Shown: positions 1 through 12,571 of the stretch, in pieces
Position numbering within the stretch: position 1 is the first letter of the stretch
Layout of the letters: every line of letters begins with the position of its first letter
Assembly: GCA_963693085.1 (NCBI GenBank)
Contig: OY856409.1
Location: 519,757,303-519,821,302, forward strand
Direction of reading: 5' to 3'
Origin: Alisma plantago-aquatica
Taxonomy: Eukaryota; Streptophyta; Magnoliopsida; Alismatales; Alismataceae
Length of the DNA stretch: 64,000 bases
Translations under genes and position numbers: made by a program
The notes under the pieces: model-generated
The model's database searches: none
What the model was told of the DNA's origin: nothing
The model's input: only the letters and a program-made list of their open reading frames with translations

Positions 1-2349
1 TCGGTCCGATGGAGGTTTAGACAACTCATAGGTTTGATGAAGGTACTAAGGACTCATCAATCTGATGAGGATCCTGAGAAGTGCCCTCTAATGGAAGGAC
101 CCTACTAATCGATGAAAGATGCACATATTATCGTTGTGATTTCCACAACGATGGAGACTTTGATCGGATGAGAGCTTTGTGTTTGGAAATCGATGGAATT
201 CATGGGACTTGAGGACCGATGAGGAAGTTAAAAATGGGTAGATCAATGAGAATGGGGAGCTTGCTCACGGATGGGGCCTCTAAGTTTTCAACCAATGAGA
301 AGAATGGGCATGTGAAGTAAAGAAGCTCCTATGTGTGTAGACCAATAATAGATGACCTACATACTACAACTGTGTAAGGTATAGACCTATAGGTCGATGT
401 GAATCCTATATAGGTCGATGGTTAACATTACAGAGTCAATGGATATGAAAGGGGGGTCGATGAGAAAGTGTCTTTGACCAATGGAAGTCCTACTCTGACC
501 GATGGGATTATAGAGTCTAGTTATGGGTGGTTTTCCATTTGCACGCATTCTAGTATATAATACCCTTCACATTCATCCTAGAGGATAATTTGACACCACT
601 TGTACTATTGAAACCTTGTAGGGATCCTTGGAGGTCGATGAATATCCCATAGGGGTCGATGGCCATGGATGGGAGGTTACAAGTGGATGCATGGCAATGT
701 ATGTCAAAGATCAACCAACTTCATGGTGTTTTCAAAGCTTCCCAACTTTATTTCTTGCATTAAAAACGTAAGATCTTTTCCCCTAATCTCTTTTTATTTC
801 TATTATTGACACCCTCTTACTCTTTAGCTGAAGTACATGATCTTCCATGGTGGAAACTTTTTCATCCACCTAAAGTACCTTCTTTTTTCCTCTTTTTCCT
901 TTGTTTGCCCTAGATCCAGCATGGATGAGTCATCTTCTAGCTAGAAAAGGTGATCTTGGATTTAGAAAGGAGGTTCCATGAAGGTATTCCTATTGTTCCT
1001 CATTTCATATTCTTCCTTTTATTTGAGCCCCATGGACTCTCATGGTGGAACCTACTCCTTTCAATTAAAGAACCTTCCTTTTTCCTCTCTTTGATCTAAA
1101 GAAAGCTCTAGTCTTGCTTGGAGCCCTGGTTTTGGGGTTGTTTGGGAGCTGATATAGCTCTAGAAGCTTGTTCGTGGATGTCTTAGATGAACTTTGTGAT
1201 CATCATCATGAGAGGAGAGTGATATATTATTTTCTATTATTCTTTAACCTACTTATACATGTAGATCCTTAAATTCGATCTTATAAATCCTAAACGTGTT
1301 CTATGATAACCTTACATGCTAAAGGATTGTTTCTTGAGGACTGTTTTGGATGATTGAATGGGAAATATGATTTTGATGTTATTCCTAACCTTGTTAAAAA
1401 TATCCCCTGATATTAATATCATGAGAACTTAAACATGTTTATGTTGAAATTCGAAATATATGTGAAATGTTACTAAAAATGGTATCTTTATGGTATCTTG
1501 GCGCCATGTGATGACAAAATTAATATATATGTTATTCTTAATTCACCAGAGTAGATACATGGTGATCTTAAGGATCCTATAGAACCATTATACTACTGAA
1601 ATTCTGTTTAAGTTATACATATAAATTCAAAGTAGCCCATCTATGCATGAAATTGGTCATTTTCATGTGAATTGTGTAATTGATGTAGCTCTCTCATACC
1701 TCTGCATTTTAAGTTGAAATTTGAAATGGTGGTTAATAATAGTAATATGAAATGGAATCCATAATTTTAGGTGCTTTTGATGGTCCTATAAGGTCTTGTA
1801 TTTAGTATGGTCTTATGAGGTGATATTAGCCCCTTTATAGCCAATGGTGGTGGCTTTGTGCCCTAATGAGTACTTTGGGTTAATCATGAGTTGTATTATA
1901 TCTTCTAGAGTCATGAATACATAGTTGGTTAATAGATAAATCTAAAAGTCATTGTGAATTAAGAAGCATAATTATATGAATATACATAAAATGCATCGTC
2001 GAGGCAATTAATAAAGTATCCATGAAGAACCCAAAGGTTTGTAAATCGAAGTGAGTTTTAATAGTAGATGTCAATATACTTATGCAAAGAGGGTCCTAAT
2101 TGAGTAATTATCTTCCTCTTATAATTACACATGTCTTTCATCTCTCCTTTATCTATGTTCTTAGGAAATCAAATAAGTACGTGACAAAGTGTTATAATAC
2201 AAGATGTATCTTGGTTATGGGATATATAGGTAGGGAAAACGGGAAACATATAAGGCAAAAAAATAAAAGAAATTATGACAGAATTCCAAACCAGCAGACT
2301 GTGGTCAACAAAAATGTATCTAGGAAAGAGGGTTTGCAATTCATATACC
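1..2349. other. LTR-like non-coding DNA with GATCGATG motif cluster
   Basis: No coding sequence is recognisable. Positions 1-690 carry about a dozen scattered copies of a short motif of the form GTCGATGG, ACCGATGG or TCGATGAG. This is the kind of degenerate internal repetition seen in plant LTRs. The rest is AT-rich, with stops in all frames. A 124-codon open frame at 2100-2474 starts from TTG, matches no family I know and runs into the neighbouring copia LTR. The stretch is probably retrotransposon LTR or leader of unknown family, cut by the left window edge. Confidence 0.4.
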
Positions 2350-4124
2350 TAATCATGGACCAAGTCCAACGAAAATCCTCACAAAGCGTTGTTATTGAAT
2401 CTAGACAGCTATTGGAGCAGCCTCCTGAACTGACATCATGGACGGCAGTCGTTGTCGTCCTCCTAGTGTGTTAGCAATAGCCTCCACATCTCTATGGTAG
2501 TCCATGTGGCCCAACTGGAACTCCTCGTTTCTCTTTATCAGAGCCAACAAGAAGGAGTTCGTCCCTTCTAAGTCAACGTGCTAACACTGACTTATTCTCC
2601 CTATTGTATCTCCCTTTTATGTGTAAGACTCGATTTGGGCTCTCACGATACTAAAATTGTAAGAGGACAATGTTTTTTAATATTAGTTATGTCTTCTAAA
2701 AGTCTTGACTACCCCTCAAATTTACATGAGGATCGGGGTCAGGGTATCCAGATCAACTGGGAGTAGAAGAGATAGATTTCATGATTTTTTGGCTTTTGTG
2801 GATCACAAATCAGTCGACTCGACACTTTAGTCAGTCGACTCACACCCCATTTGTCGATTGGAACATATAGTCGGCTGATTAAAATGCTTTCCTATTCACA
2901 AATATATTGACTTTCATTGTCATGATCAATGCACAACATAACATCAAAATCAATCTTTGATCCAGTCTTACTAATCGTCAAGTCAGTTTGACTGGACACA
3001 TGATTCGGTTAACTCGACATATGAACCAATCAACTCAACACTTGAGTTAGTTGAACCACATTCTCAATCAACCAATATTATTTAAATTGAATACCTAAAC
3101 CATTTAGTAATTATTAAGTTAAACCTTATTCATGAGCAAACTCCTATTCTAGGTGCATCTTATGTGTGTGACCGTATGGGTCCCAAGTTATGTGTGCAGT
3201 TATGACATCACAAGTAATGAACAGTATCTAGCAACACATCATTTCTATCTAAGTAATTGGAAAGTTGGATAACAACTTCAACCTGCAATATGTGATCAGT
3301 GTTACAATTATCATATAGTTCCCTTGCGTCTAATATTCGGAGTGAACTCGAGGCATGGAATGTCCATCCTCTTAATGTTCAATTCATGTTTCTTGAACTA
3401 AATCATATTGTTGAGATACATGTGAGCTCAGTATCACATATTTAGTCACATGAGCATGGCCAAGCATTTATTAGTCTCACTTATCAAGTGTTCAAGATAT
3501 CAATTTTAATAGGAGGGAAAAATCTCATCTACATCACTCATAGTCAATCCCCACGTGTCACAACATACCTGAGCACCACCTTTATGGCAATCATTATTCA
3601 AGGTCATGTTTATGGTGTCAAAATACATCTAATGACATGTGATGAGTGTGGTGACTTCATTCTAAAAACCACAATCACCACTATCACTTTGAGATTTGAT
3701 TCAGACTACCATTCAATGGTCCCATGTATCATCCTCAAGGTGGGTATGGTTGATACATTGTTCTCTAACAAGTACCTATGTGTTTGACTTGATGTCACAT
3801 ATCATACTAATGAGACTCTGTCATCGATCAATACACATTCTAGTCTTATGTATTATTGTTGTCTATTTTGCTTCCACAGTAATATCCGACTAGGGACATA
3901 AGAATAATGTATGTACTCTTATCATACATATGATCTCGTTGTCCATGTACTAAACCCAAAGACATATGTCATTGAGTAACATCATTCTTTAAACATTTAT
4001 TATGTTATATCATTATCTTATAACTGAACAAAGTAGAATAAGCTGGAATTGCCTTTTATTATTATCAAATCAATTACATCATGTCACATTACAATCATCA
4101 CATGATTGGTTCTCTGGGCATACA
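2350..4124 (-). repeat. Copia 3' LTR (copy 1)
   Basis: Starts (minus strand) with TGTATGCCCAGAG just after the end of the RNase H frame, as expected for a 3' LTR. Positions about 2360-3540 align by eye over their whole length with 61750-63046, a second copy of the same repeat. Shared landmarks include the TGTGTGACC and AGCAACACAT segments. Positions 2810-3070 contain a cluster of CAGTCGACTC-like motifs. No convincing ORF. The left boundary is approximate. Confidence 0.6.
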
Positions 4125-4147
4125 TACCAATAAAATCACAGTTGCAT

Positions 4148-4810
4148 TTATAGCCAAACACTCATGAATCTTATTCCAAGTGATCTAATATGTCCATCAT
4201 GTACCTGCTGTGAATGTGCTTTTGTTAGTGGGTCAGCAACATAGCTTTCATTCAGTATTCTACAAATCTTCACATCTGCTCGTCGTATGATCTCTCGTAT
4301 GATATGGAACCATTATAGTATGTACTTGGAATGTTGATGCAGTCTGGGTTCCTTAGCTTGTGCAATAGCTCCATTATTGTCACAATACAACTCTGTTGCA
4401 TATATGCTGCTTGGAACCACCCCAAGTTCACTGATGAACTTCTTGACCCAAACAACTTTCTTTGTTGCGTTGGATGCAACAATATACCTAGCCTCTATTG
4501 TAGAATCATCCATTGACTCTTTCTTGGAACTTTTCCAGCTTATAGCATCGTTGTTGAGGCAAAACACAAATCTTAATTGCAATTTATAATCATCTTTGTC
4601 AATTTGGAAGCTTGCATCAGTGTAACCTCTTACACCAAACTCTTCATCACCATCATAAATAAGAAATTGATCCTTAGTTCTTCTTAAGTACTTAAGGATG
4701 TTCTTTATAATAGTCCAGTGGCTTTCAATGAGGTCCTACTGATATCTTCTCAACATTCTCAAGGCATACAAGACATTCGGATTAGTACATAACATTACAT
4801 ACATGATAGA
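4148..4810 (-). pseudogene. Copia pol fragment: end of RT and RNase H
   Basis: This is the C-terminal part of a copia polyprotein. Reading the minus strand gives the end of reverse transcriptase (MLCTNPNVLYALRML, where families usually have MLCTRPDVAYAL). RNase H follows, with TDASFQ, STIEARYIV and LYCDNNGAI carrying the expected acidic positions, although the usual EAEY is now EARY. The frame closes with a TAA at 4148-4150 shortly before the LTR. At least two in-frame stops break it, for example after RRYQ and after HSKYILK, so it is a pseudogene. Its upstream end at 4810 is abrupt and continues at 21925. Confidence 0.85.
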
Positions 4811-6013
4811 TGTAACATACTCGAATCTAGGGTCATAGTTTGAACCTCCCTTTCATTAGGCATCTTTACAATTATAATTTGCATTAGGACCCTTTCCCCT
4901 TCAAGAGACAAATTAGTAGTTTTGTATTTAAAAATCATGATAAGGTGATAAGTATCTATTTATATGAGGTTTTAGTATCAATTAAGTGTTGTAAGTCTTT
5001 AATTGAGGGTGAATATACAAATCCACCATTTAATAAGTTCTAGATGCAACTTGTAACTCTAGTATCCTCTATTCATAATGAGTGAAGAAAAATGAAGAAA
5101 ATGTAACATAATATCCTATAACTGAATGAGAAAGGTATTAAATATATCATTAGGTAATTTGGATATTAGTAATAGAATGGTGCACTGTTACAATTTGGCT
5201 TTTTACATGTATTTATATAATTTAAATGCAATTATTTCCATAAAAAGGACATATGGGAAATATTTTATGCTTTGTTTTAAAGGTGTGGTTTCTTTTGCAA
5301 AATTTCCATTGGTTGTGAATGTCATGGTTTCTATTCTTTTTAGTAGTTTAATAATGGGCATAAGGGAAAAGGAAGAGAAGAAAATCCAATATTAAGAAAA
5401 AGGCAAAAGATAATGAATAATAAGTATTATATTTATAAGAATTATGTGGAATTCTCTAGAATATGGTTTAAGTGACTATTAAGGAATATTTTTCGGTTTC
5501 ACATGGTTCCCAATAAGCAAGATAATCAAAGTAAAAGATATGGAAAAGATAGAAAAAGAAAAGGATTAGTTTTTATGCCTTATATGCATGAAATAAGAGG
5601 AAGACTTGCATATTAAGAAAAGTACCTTTTCTTTTTGAGTTTTGATCTCAAACCTTGCCCACAGTTAGATAAAGTCATTATGGACTTTCCCTTAAAATTT
5701 GGGATTATAAGGTTTAACAGAGAGATATGTGGATTTTACACAATTCCTAAAGTGGAAGTGTTATTAATTGAATGTATGTAAATGTCACATTTTCTTTCCT
5801 AATAGGAATACAAGGTGTGGCCCAGTGGCCGTTGGATTGAGATAGGGTGATGTGTAGGTCGTTACCTACTCACGCCTGATCATGAAAGAAGTATTGTTCA
5901 CCCGATCAATAACCTCCTCAATCCTCCCTTTGATCCCCACCACATCACAAAATAAGCGCACCAATGAATACGCCTTGCAAAACTGAAGTAGAAACACACT
6001 GATAGGAGGTGAA
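4811..6013. other. Left part of the insertion block, no gene
   Basis: AT-rich sequence belonging to the inserted block. An 89-codon open frame at 5126-5395 has an ordinary AT-rich composition and no recognisable domain. The last five bases, GTGAA (6009-6013), are the target duplication of the following element. Confidence 0.4.
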
Positions 6014-8692
6014 TGTGACGCCCCAATCTCACATTAACTACAAACCATGAGATTAGGACGCGACAGGATGAGATTTACACAAAAGCCAACCACTCTTTAC
6101 TTTTTAAAACATTTTAAAGAGATTGAAAAGATAATCTGTTTAATGCTGAAAAATGAAACTAAACAAACTGCGGAAGCATCTTTATAAACTGACTAGCAAT
6201 ATAAACAGAGTCTACAACATTTTACATTGTTTGACATAAATAAAGCATAACAGTTAATTTACATCTTATACACATTCTCTCTCTCTCTCACACCTTGTCC
6301 CACAGATCGAGGGGAAAGGACTAAGAGACCTCTAACTACTAGCTACGAACCTTCTATTGACTAGGCGTTAGGATGAAACAATTCTTCAGATTTCCTGCTA
6401 CTGACGATAACCTGAAAATGTTTTGAGTAGAGGTATGAGCCTACTCGCTCAGTGAATAGCATTTCACTTAGCTATCACTAAACAACTCATCAGGTTTATA
6501 AACTGAAAATAAACATATATGCAAAACTAGGCAAGGCAGTTCTAATAACATAACAGATTTATAGAATATAAGCACATTTCCAAGCATCAACAGGTAATTC
6601 AGATAAATGAACAGTTATATAAATTTACTGTGAACCTACTTGATTATTTATTCATTTTATTATTATGCCCTAAATATATGCAGTGTACTCTGCATATAAA
6701 GATCCGCAGCAAGTTCATGCTACGGCCCCACCGTACAGGACTTAGCGACACACCCGGGGGGTGCTAAGTCTGACTACTCGTCCTGGTCTGCACAGGACAC
6801 AGGCTCCTCGGCCTCCTCGCACAACCACGTGTGCTGCACAACCACGTGTGCTCTCGACTCCTCCTAAAACCTGAGTACACCGGCGGAGGGTCACAGGGTT
6901 ACCTTCGCGACACAAGCACGAATGGTGTTAGATAACTGTGTTTTCTGTTGATATCACAATGCCATTGTGACACAAGCACAATTGTTGTTAGACACCGTCC
7001 TTTTCTCTTTCCTCGTTTGTCCGCGACACAAGCACGGATGATGTTGCAACACGAGTTTCACCCCAAAGTTGCAGACCCGTCTAAGGGGTTCTACGGTGTT
7101 AGGGCATCTAGGTCTATAATTGATTAACAAATAAACATTTAAACAGGAATATCACATTTCATACATTTTGCACAATCTAAACATCACAAAAGCACATATA
7201 TATAATTATCATAAATAAACATGATTCAGAATCATTCATCCAGTTTCAATGCTAAACATCTATATTTGAAATCAGTTAATACATTGCAACAATAATACAG
7301 GAAATTTCATCATTTTCATTAAGCATATCACTTAGTTCAATTCTAATGAGTCTAACATACTCTATTGTATGAACGATACTGTTTAGAAGTTATATCAATT
7401 GATACAGAAGCAATTAAACATTTAAATTGAGTTAAATATTGATTTCTAAATGAACTACTACTCACAATTCTGGAACTCGGCCGACCAAACTGGAAACTCG
7501 GCCGATCGGCTGACAACTCGGCCGATCCACCCGCAACTCGGCCGATCCAAACCCTGGTCGATTTCCTATAAAGGGAAACTCGGCCGAATCACATCCAATT
7601 CGGCCGACCAAAACGCTGTTTGTTAATTCTAATTAAGGAACTCGGCCGAATCATACGCAATTCGGCCGAACAGTGTACAGACTAAAAACTAAAACGAACC
7701 TGTTGCAATGGAACAGTGCACGCACACACGTCTAGGTTGGGATCAAGCTCAGGTGGTGCTAATACTTGGCTATTGGTTGCGGATTCGTGGTTTGGACCTC
7801 AAGGTGGATTCGTTGGCATCAATTTCGATGCTAGATCGCGCCCTAGGTGGCCCCAGGTCGGACCTACTGCTGCAAGAAGCGGCTTCTTCACCTCACGTAT
7901 AGGTGGAAGGGAGTCTTGCTAGGCGCTGCTGCAACCTTTGGCTAAGATTTCGAGTAGAGACCTCAAAGACGGAATCATAGCGGCCATTTAGCGATACTAG
8001 TTGCGCCCAAGGTGGCCCCTAGCTGAGCCACAACGCCTGGCCGCCGGCAACTGCTACTGCAGGTCGGCACCTGCTAGGACGGAGCAATATAGGAGGAAAG
8101 AATGGAGAAGGAAGAGAGAAAGAGGAAGGCAGAGGTAGAGGAGAGGTGGGCGTAGCCACATCGGGGCTAAGGGCTGGGAATCGCCCAGCCATCGCCTCCC
8201 TTTCTCTGCAGGTCGCGCGCTACAGTGCGCCGACCCTCCCTGTTGTATCGGGTGAACGAAGAAGAAGAGATGAGGGTCAGATTCGCGGAGGGGGCCGAAG
8301 TGCAATTTACCCATCAAAAACCGAAAATTACAACTAGGTCCCTAGACACTCAAATGCCCATATCTTTTAACTCGGAAGTCGGTTTCGAGTGATTTTTCTT
8401 GCAACGGTTTAAGCACGGAATTCTCTATAATCCTAGAAGTGCAAAACATGCTAAAAGGACTATTTTACTAGATCAAAGCTCTAATTACAACTGTGATTGC
8501 TTGATTCAACTTAATGTACTAAATAACCAACATTGACATTATTAATTGCCTCAGGTGATTCAATCTTAGCTATTAATTCGCCTCTTAGCTTATCTTGATT
8601 ATCCATGATGTTTAATTTGATACTCAACCCTAATTGAGGTGTTTTACGTAATTCGAGGTATTTATTAGTTAATCATGGAGTGGGTCGTAACA
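6014..8692 (-). repeat. Left (3') LTR of the LARD element
   Basis: 2679 bp, beginning TGTGACGCCCC and ending GGTCGTAACA. It holds a (TC)n run near 6276, two tandem G-box copies (ACCACGTGTGCT) near 6825-6853, three copies of a GACACAAGCAC unit at 6905-7050, an array of AACTCGGCCGA motifs at 7484-7665 and a GC-rich core at 7700-8300. Short open frames in the core (about 60 codons) occur in both LTRs but look like by-products of the GC content. Confidence 0.92.
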
Positions 8693-8710
8693 ACCTTTTC
8701 CCCTTAAAAG
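8693..8710 (-). other. Polypurine tract of the LARD element
   Basis: On the minus strand this reads CTTTTAAGGGGAAAAGGT directly against the LTR start, a purine-rich plus-strand primer for second-strand synthesis. It sets the element's orientation. Confidence 0.8.
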
Positions 8711-11700
8711 AATTTCGTCCCAAAATTCCTAAAAGGGAAAGGAAACATGTTACTCCTTTCTGACTCGTATTCCTTCGTAGCTCCCTCTGGGTTAACGTTT
8801 CTTCACAAAATTATCACTAATGGTATCTCGCAATCCGTGAGTATCTTGATCCTCCGATCAACCATCTGTATAGGTTCCTTAACCTAGGACACATCTGATC
8901 TGATTCCAGATCGACCCACAAAACATTGTCTTTCCAGAACTGTTATAGCAGTATCTCGCTTTATGGTAGTTACCAAGAAATTATTATACTATTCATGCAA
9001 ACAAACTAAAGTTCTTAAATAAACAGAATGCATGTCAATTTGGTACTAAAATAAAATCATGCAATTTAACTGTTAAACATCATCACATGTCATAATGAAA
9101 ATTGATATCAAAATACTTGATTCATCGTACGCCCTATCCTTAGGGTTTCATTTGCCTTGTTCATTCATCACATGCCAACACCCTACTCTTAGGGTTATCT
9201 CATTCACTAATCACATGGCAACACCCTACTCTTAGGGTTTCCACTATCTCATCTGTTTGATTGTAATTCAAATCACAATACAGTATTATTCTAGAACTGG
9301 CAGAGCAGTATACTTCAAATCACTGTAATTACTGAGTAATGTTTATATCATGCATGCAGGCAGATTAAAAATTTCATAAATACCCCAAACTCAAATCAAT
9401 TTTGGCACATACATACTAAATTCATGCAATTGAACATCTTATTACACCAATAAGAGTAATTTACTTCACCTATAAGAAACCATCTATAATATTTATCAAT
9501 TGTCTGCAATTGTCTCGAAGTACGTGCATATTAACCAAATTTCCTAGTTTATGCACGACATAACTCAATTAAGAGTTATTTACAAAACATAACACAATTA
9601 ATTAATAGTACTTGAGAATTTCTAATAATATCTCAGAGTAACGTGCCAATTCATGAAAATGTTAAGTCATACCCATTAACATAACAGGAAGCATGCAATT
9701 AGGTTTATTTACATATTTTAATTCTGTCTTGCTAGTTTGAAATCATGCATCTAATGATTTACCAAATCTGTGTTTTCTGGATTTATACTCAAACCGTACC
9801 ATTATCAGTTGTGTATTTTTAAACTCAATATGATATGATTGAAACTGGATTACCAAGCAACCTAATAATTTTATCCATGTATATCTTAATCAAGTCTCGA
9901 GACATCACAGGTCGACTTAATATGAAGAAAGCGAGCAGACTAAATTAATCTATCCACAATCATTCATATCAAATCACAACCTCTAGGTGTCCTGAGAAAT
10001 CTTACCACAAAATCCATTGTGATAAATTCCCATTCCCATTCAGGCATAGAAAAAGATTACAAGGTAGCTATATATCTCTAGGGTTCAGCTTTAACCTACT
10101 GGTACACACTACTTCTAACCACGTACTCAGTTACATCCTTCTGCATATCTGACCATCCATTTCAACTTCTTGGATTTCATATACAATTTAGTGTCTTCCT
10201 GAAAACATAGCATACATCAATACATACACTTCTATGAAAATTCTTTTCTTTCAGCTTTTCCCCTTAAAGAATTTTACACTATCTTGAGATACACACAACA
10301 TGTCATGTTAATACAACACCTTATTATCATAAAAACTTAAACTGTAATCTCTTTTCCTCCTATCATGTCATGCATAGTCTGGTTTAACTCACTATCACCC
10401 TATTGTAGTTTCTTGATCTGATCATAAGAAGTAAGCTTAACTTACATCTATACAATCAAATCACTCTGTGTTATTACCCCTAAGTCTAAGTTCAACTTCC
10501 ACATTTTTACTAGCAGGTCTCTATTGAAACCTGTCATAGAGAATGCATTGGCTGTTGAACTTGACTTTCTGCTGGAAACATCATCCACCACATTCTCTTT
10601 ACCAGGGTGATAATCTATTGTCACATCATAAAGATAGTGACACCATGTCTTTAAAACATGAACTACATCAACTATCTTTAGATCATAATCGGATAATACT
10701 CCGCTTTCTATGTTACTTACTTATTGTTACATTTTAGGTTTATGTCTTACTCATTCCTCTAAATCATTTCATGTTGTTCATGTACCGATCAGATTATCTA
10801 CTTCAAAACCCTAGATCACTATCAAAGCCAGTTTACTTTTCATAGAACAAATCTCAAGGTCTTATTTAACAAAGATACTGGTATACAAGGTTACATCACT
10901 AATGATATCCTTTAAACTACTACAACTTTAATCATTCTAGGGTTTTGGTCTATATCAGTAACATAGATTTATTGTGTGTATGTGTGATCGATTATATAAA
11001 TCAAATTGAGTTGCTTGGGTCAATAACATATTAACCCAACACTCAACTTTAATTACATTAACTGAAAATTCAGTTTTCACAATAGTTTCTGTAATTCGTT
11101 TATTAAACTGCTAACAGAAGCTCAAAAAATTCTGAAAATTTTATATGTTGTGCCTAATAAAGTTTTAGACCTCCAGTAAAAATTTCAGATCATTTCAAGT
11201 TACCAATAATTAATTAAAAATCAAACAGTGCACTGCTATATTGCAGTCTGCAGCAGGTTCGGCTGAGTTACAAACTCGGCCGACACCCTTTCTGTAGAGG
11301 TCAAAAGTCATCCAAAAATTACGCAAATTTTACAGAGTGTCTAAAATTGTATTGTTCAAGCACAGTTAAAATTTGAGATCAATTGGAGATACCAATAAAA
11401 AGATAAAATCCAATTACCACACTGCTATATCATTCAGAAAATGTGATCGGTCGAGTTTGAAACTCGGCCGATAAACAAGTCAGAACATTATTCAAAAAAA
11501 ATTCTAATATTTTCCAATGTTGTCTACATTTTATATATCCAAATTTGAGCTAAATCAGAGTTACACATAAAACACTAAAAATCCTTTAGTGAGACATTCT
11601 ATTTATCAAATTCTGTATTCATATGTCATTAAAATCCTAATTTGGACCAATTAGGGTCTATGCTTCTCAAACCCTAATTCTCAAGACAAAAGAATATTTA

Positions 11701-12555
11701 GACTTCTAATCGTAGTTAAAACATCCTAATGTATATATATTATCACTATGTTACGGGTCTAATTCATCCAGAGTCTATTCTTATTTTACTGTTAATAGGA
11801 GTCATTAGATCCCAGTAACACATCCTGCCAGCCGGACCAGGCCGAACCTGTAGTCCTGAAGCCAAGAGCTACTCAGGATTAATCTACCCCTATTAATCTT
11901 AAACATGTGGAATGAATATCCACTTAGAGCAACCTCATTTAAACACAGTTTCGGGTCTACATTAATACAAAGGAAACAAACATTAAACAATTCACTTCAT
12001 GACACAACAATATAAAAGAATCATGTTTACTTTACAAACTGGAAATTTCATTTCATGCATATAAAAGCATTTCTAGTGATCTTTAAATCAGATAAACAAT
12101 AATAGACAAGAGTTGAATCGCTTCTTATATGTAATCTCTTTATTCCTTTGTTAATTTCTGATCTCTTAACCCTAAGATTTCTAGGGTTTTCTCTCTAGCC
12201 TATCCTTCCTCTGCATACCTGGCCAGGGCATCCAGAGAAGAACAGACAGAGTAGCTTGATACTGATCAATCTAAGTATTCAGACACCTGGCCAGGGTATC
12301 TAAACACTCAGATCTTCCAGAGCTAAAACACATCATTTATTATTCGCCTTACTTATAACTTTATTCTTTTGACCTTAATGATTCTTAACGGCTCATTACT
12401 TGATTCTCGTGACCAGATCCTCTTCTTGCTATCTGCAATAATATAGCAGAACACTTCCTGTTAGAAAATTACAGATAGAAGGAAGACACCTAAACCTTAA
12501 TCCTATTGGTCTCTTATCGTCCCCTGACCTTGAGTAACTAAGTACTCAAACCAAA

Positions 12556-12567
12556 GCTCTGATACCA
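12556..12567 (-). other. Primer binding site, initiator-Met tRNA
   Basis: The minus strand reads TGGTATCAGAGC, complementary to the 3' end of plant initiator methionine tRNA, four bases inside the right LTR. Confidence 0.9.
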
Positions 12568-12571
12568 AAAT

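Larger units (their letters stand above)
8693..12571 (-). other. LARD internal region, no coding sequence
   Basis: 3.9 kb between the LTRs. No gag, protease, RT, RNase H or integrase motif appears on either strand, and the longest open frames are about 60 codons. Small internal repeats are visible: three copies of a CCCTACTCTTAGGGTT unit at 9125-9240, ACCTGGCCAGGG near 12220 and 12285, and AAACTCGGCCGA near 11270 and 11460 (the same motif as in the LTR). Confidence 0.75.

Noticed and set aside
7708..8337. Overlapping 60-87 codon ORFs kept in both LARD LTRs (also 14270-14911)
   Set aside because: They occur on both strands of a GC-rich stretch, differ between the LTR copies by ordinary substitutions, and lack any domain; identity between LTRs reflects recent duplication, not selection.
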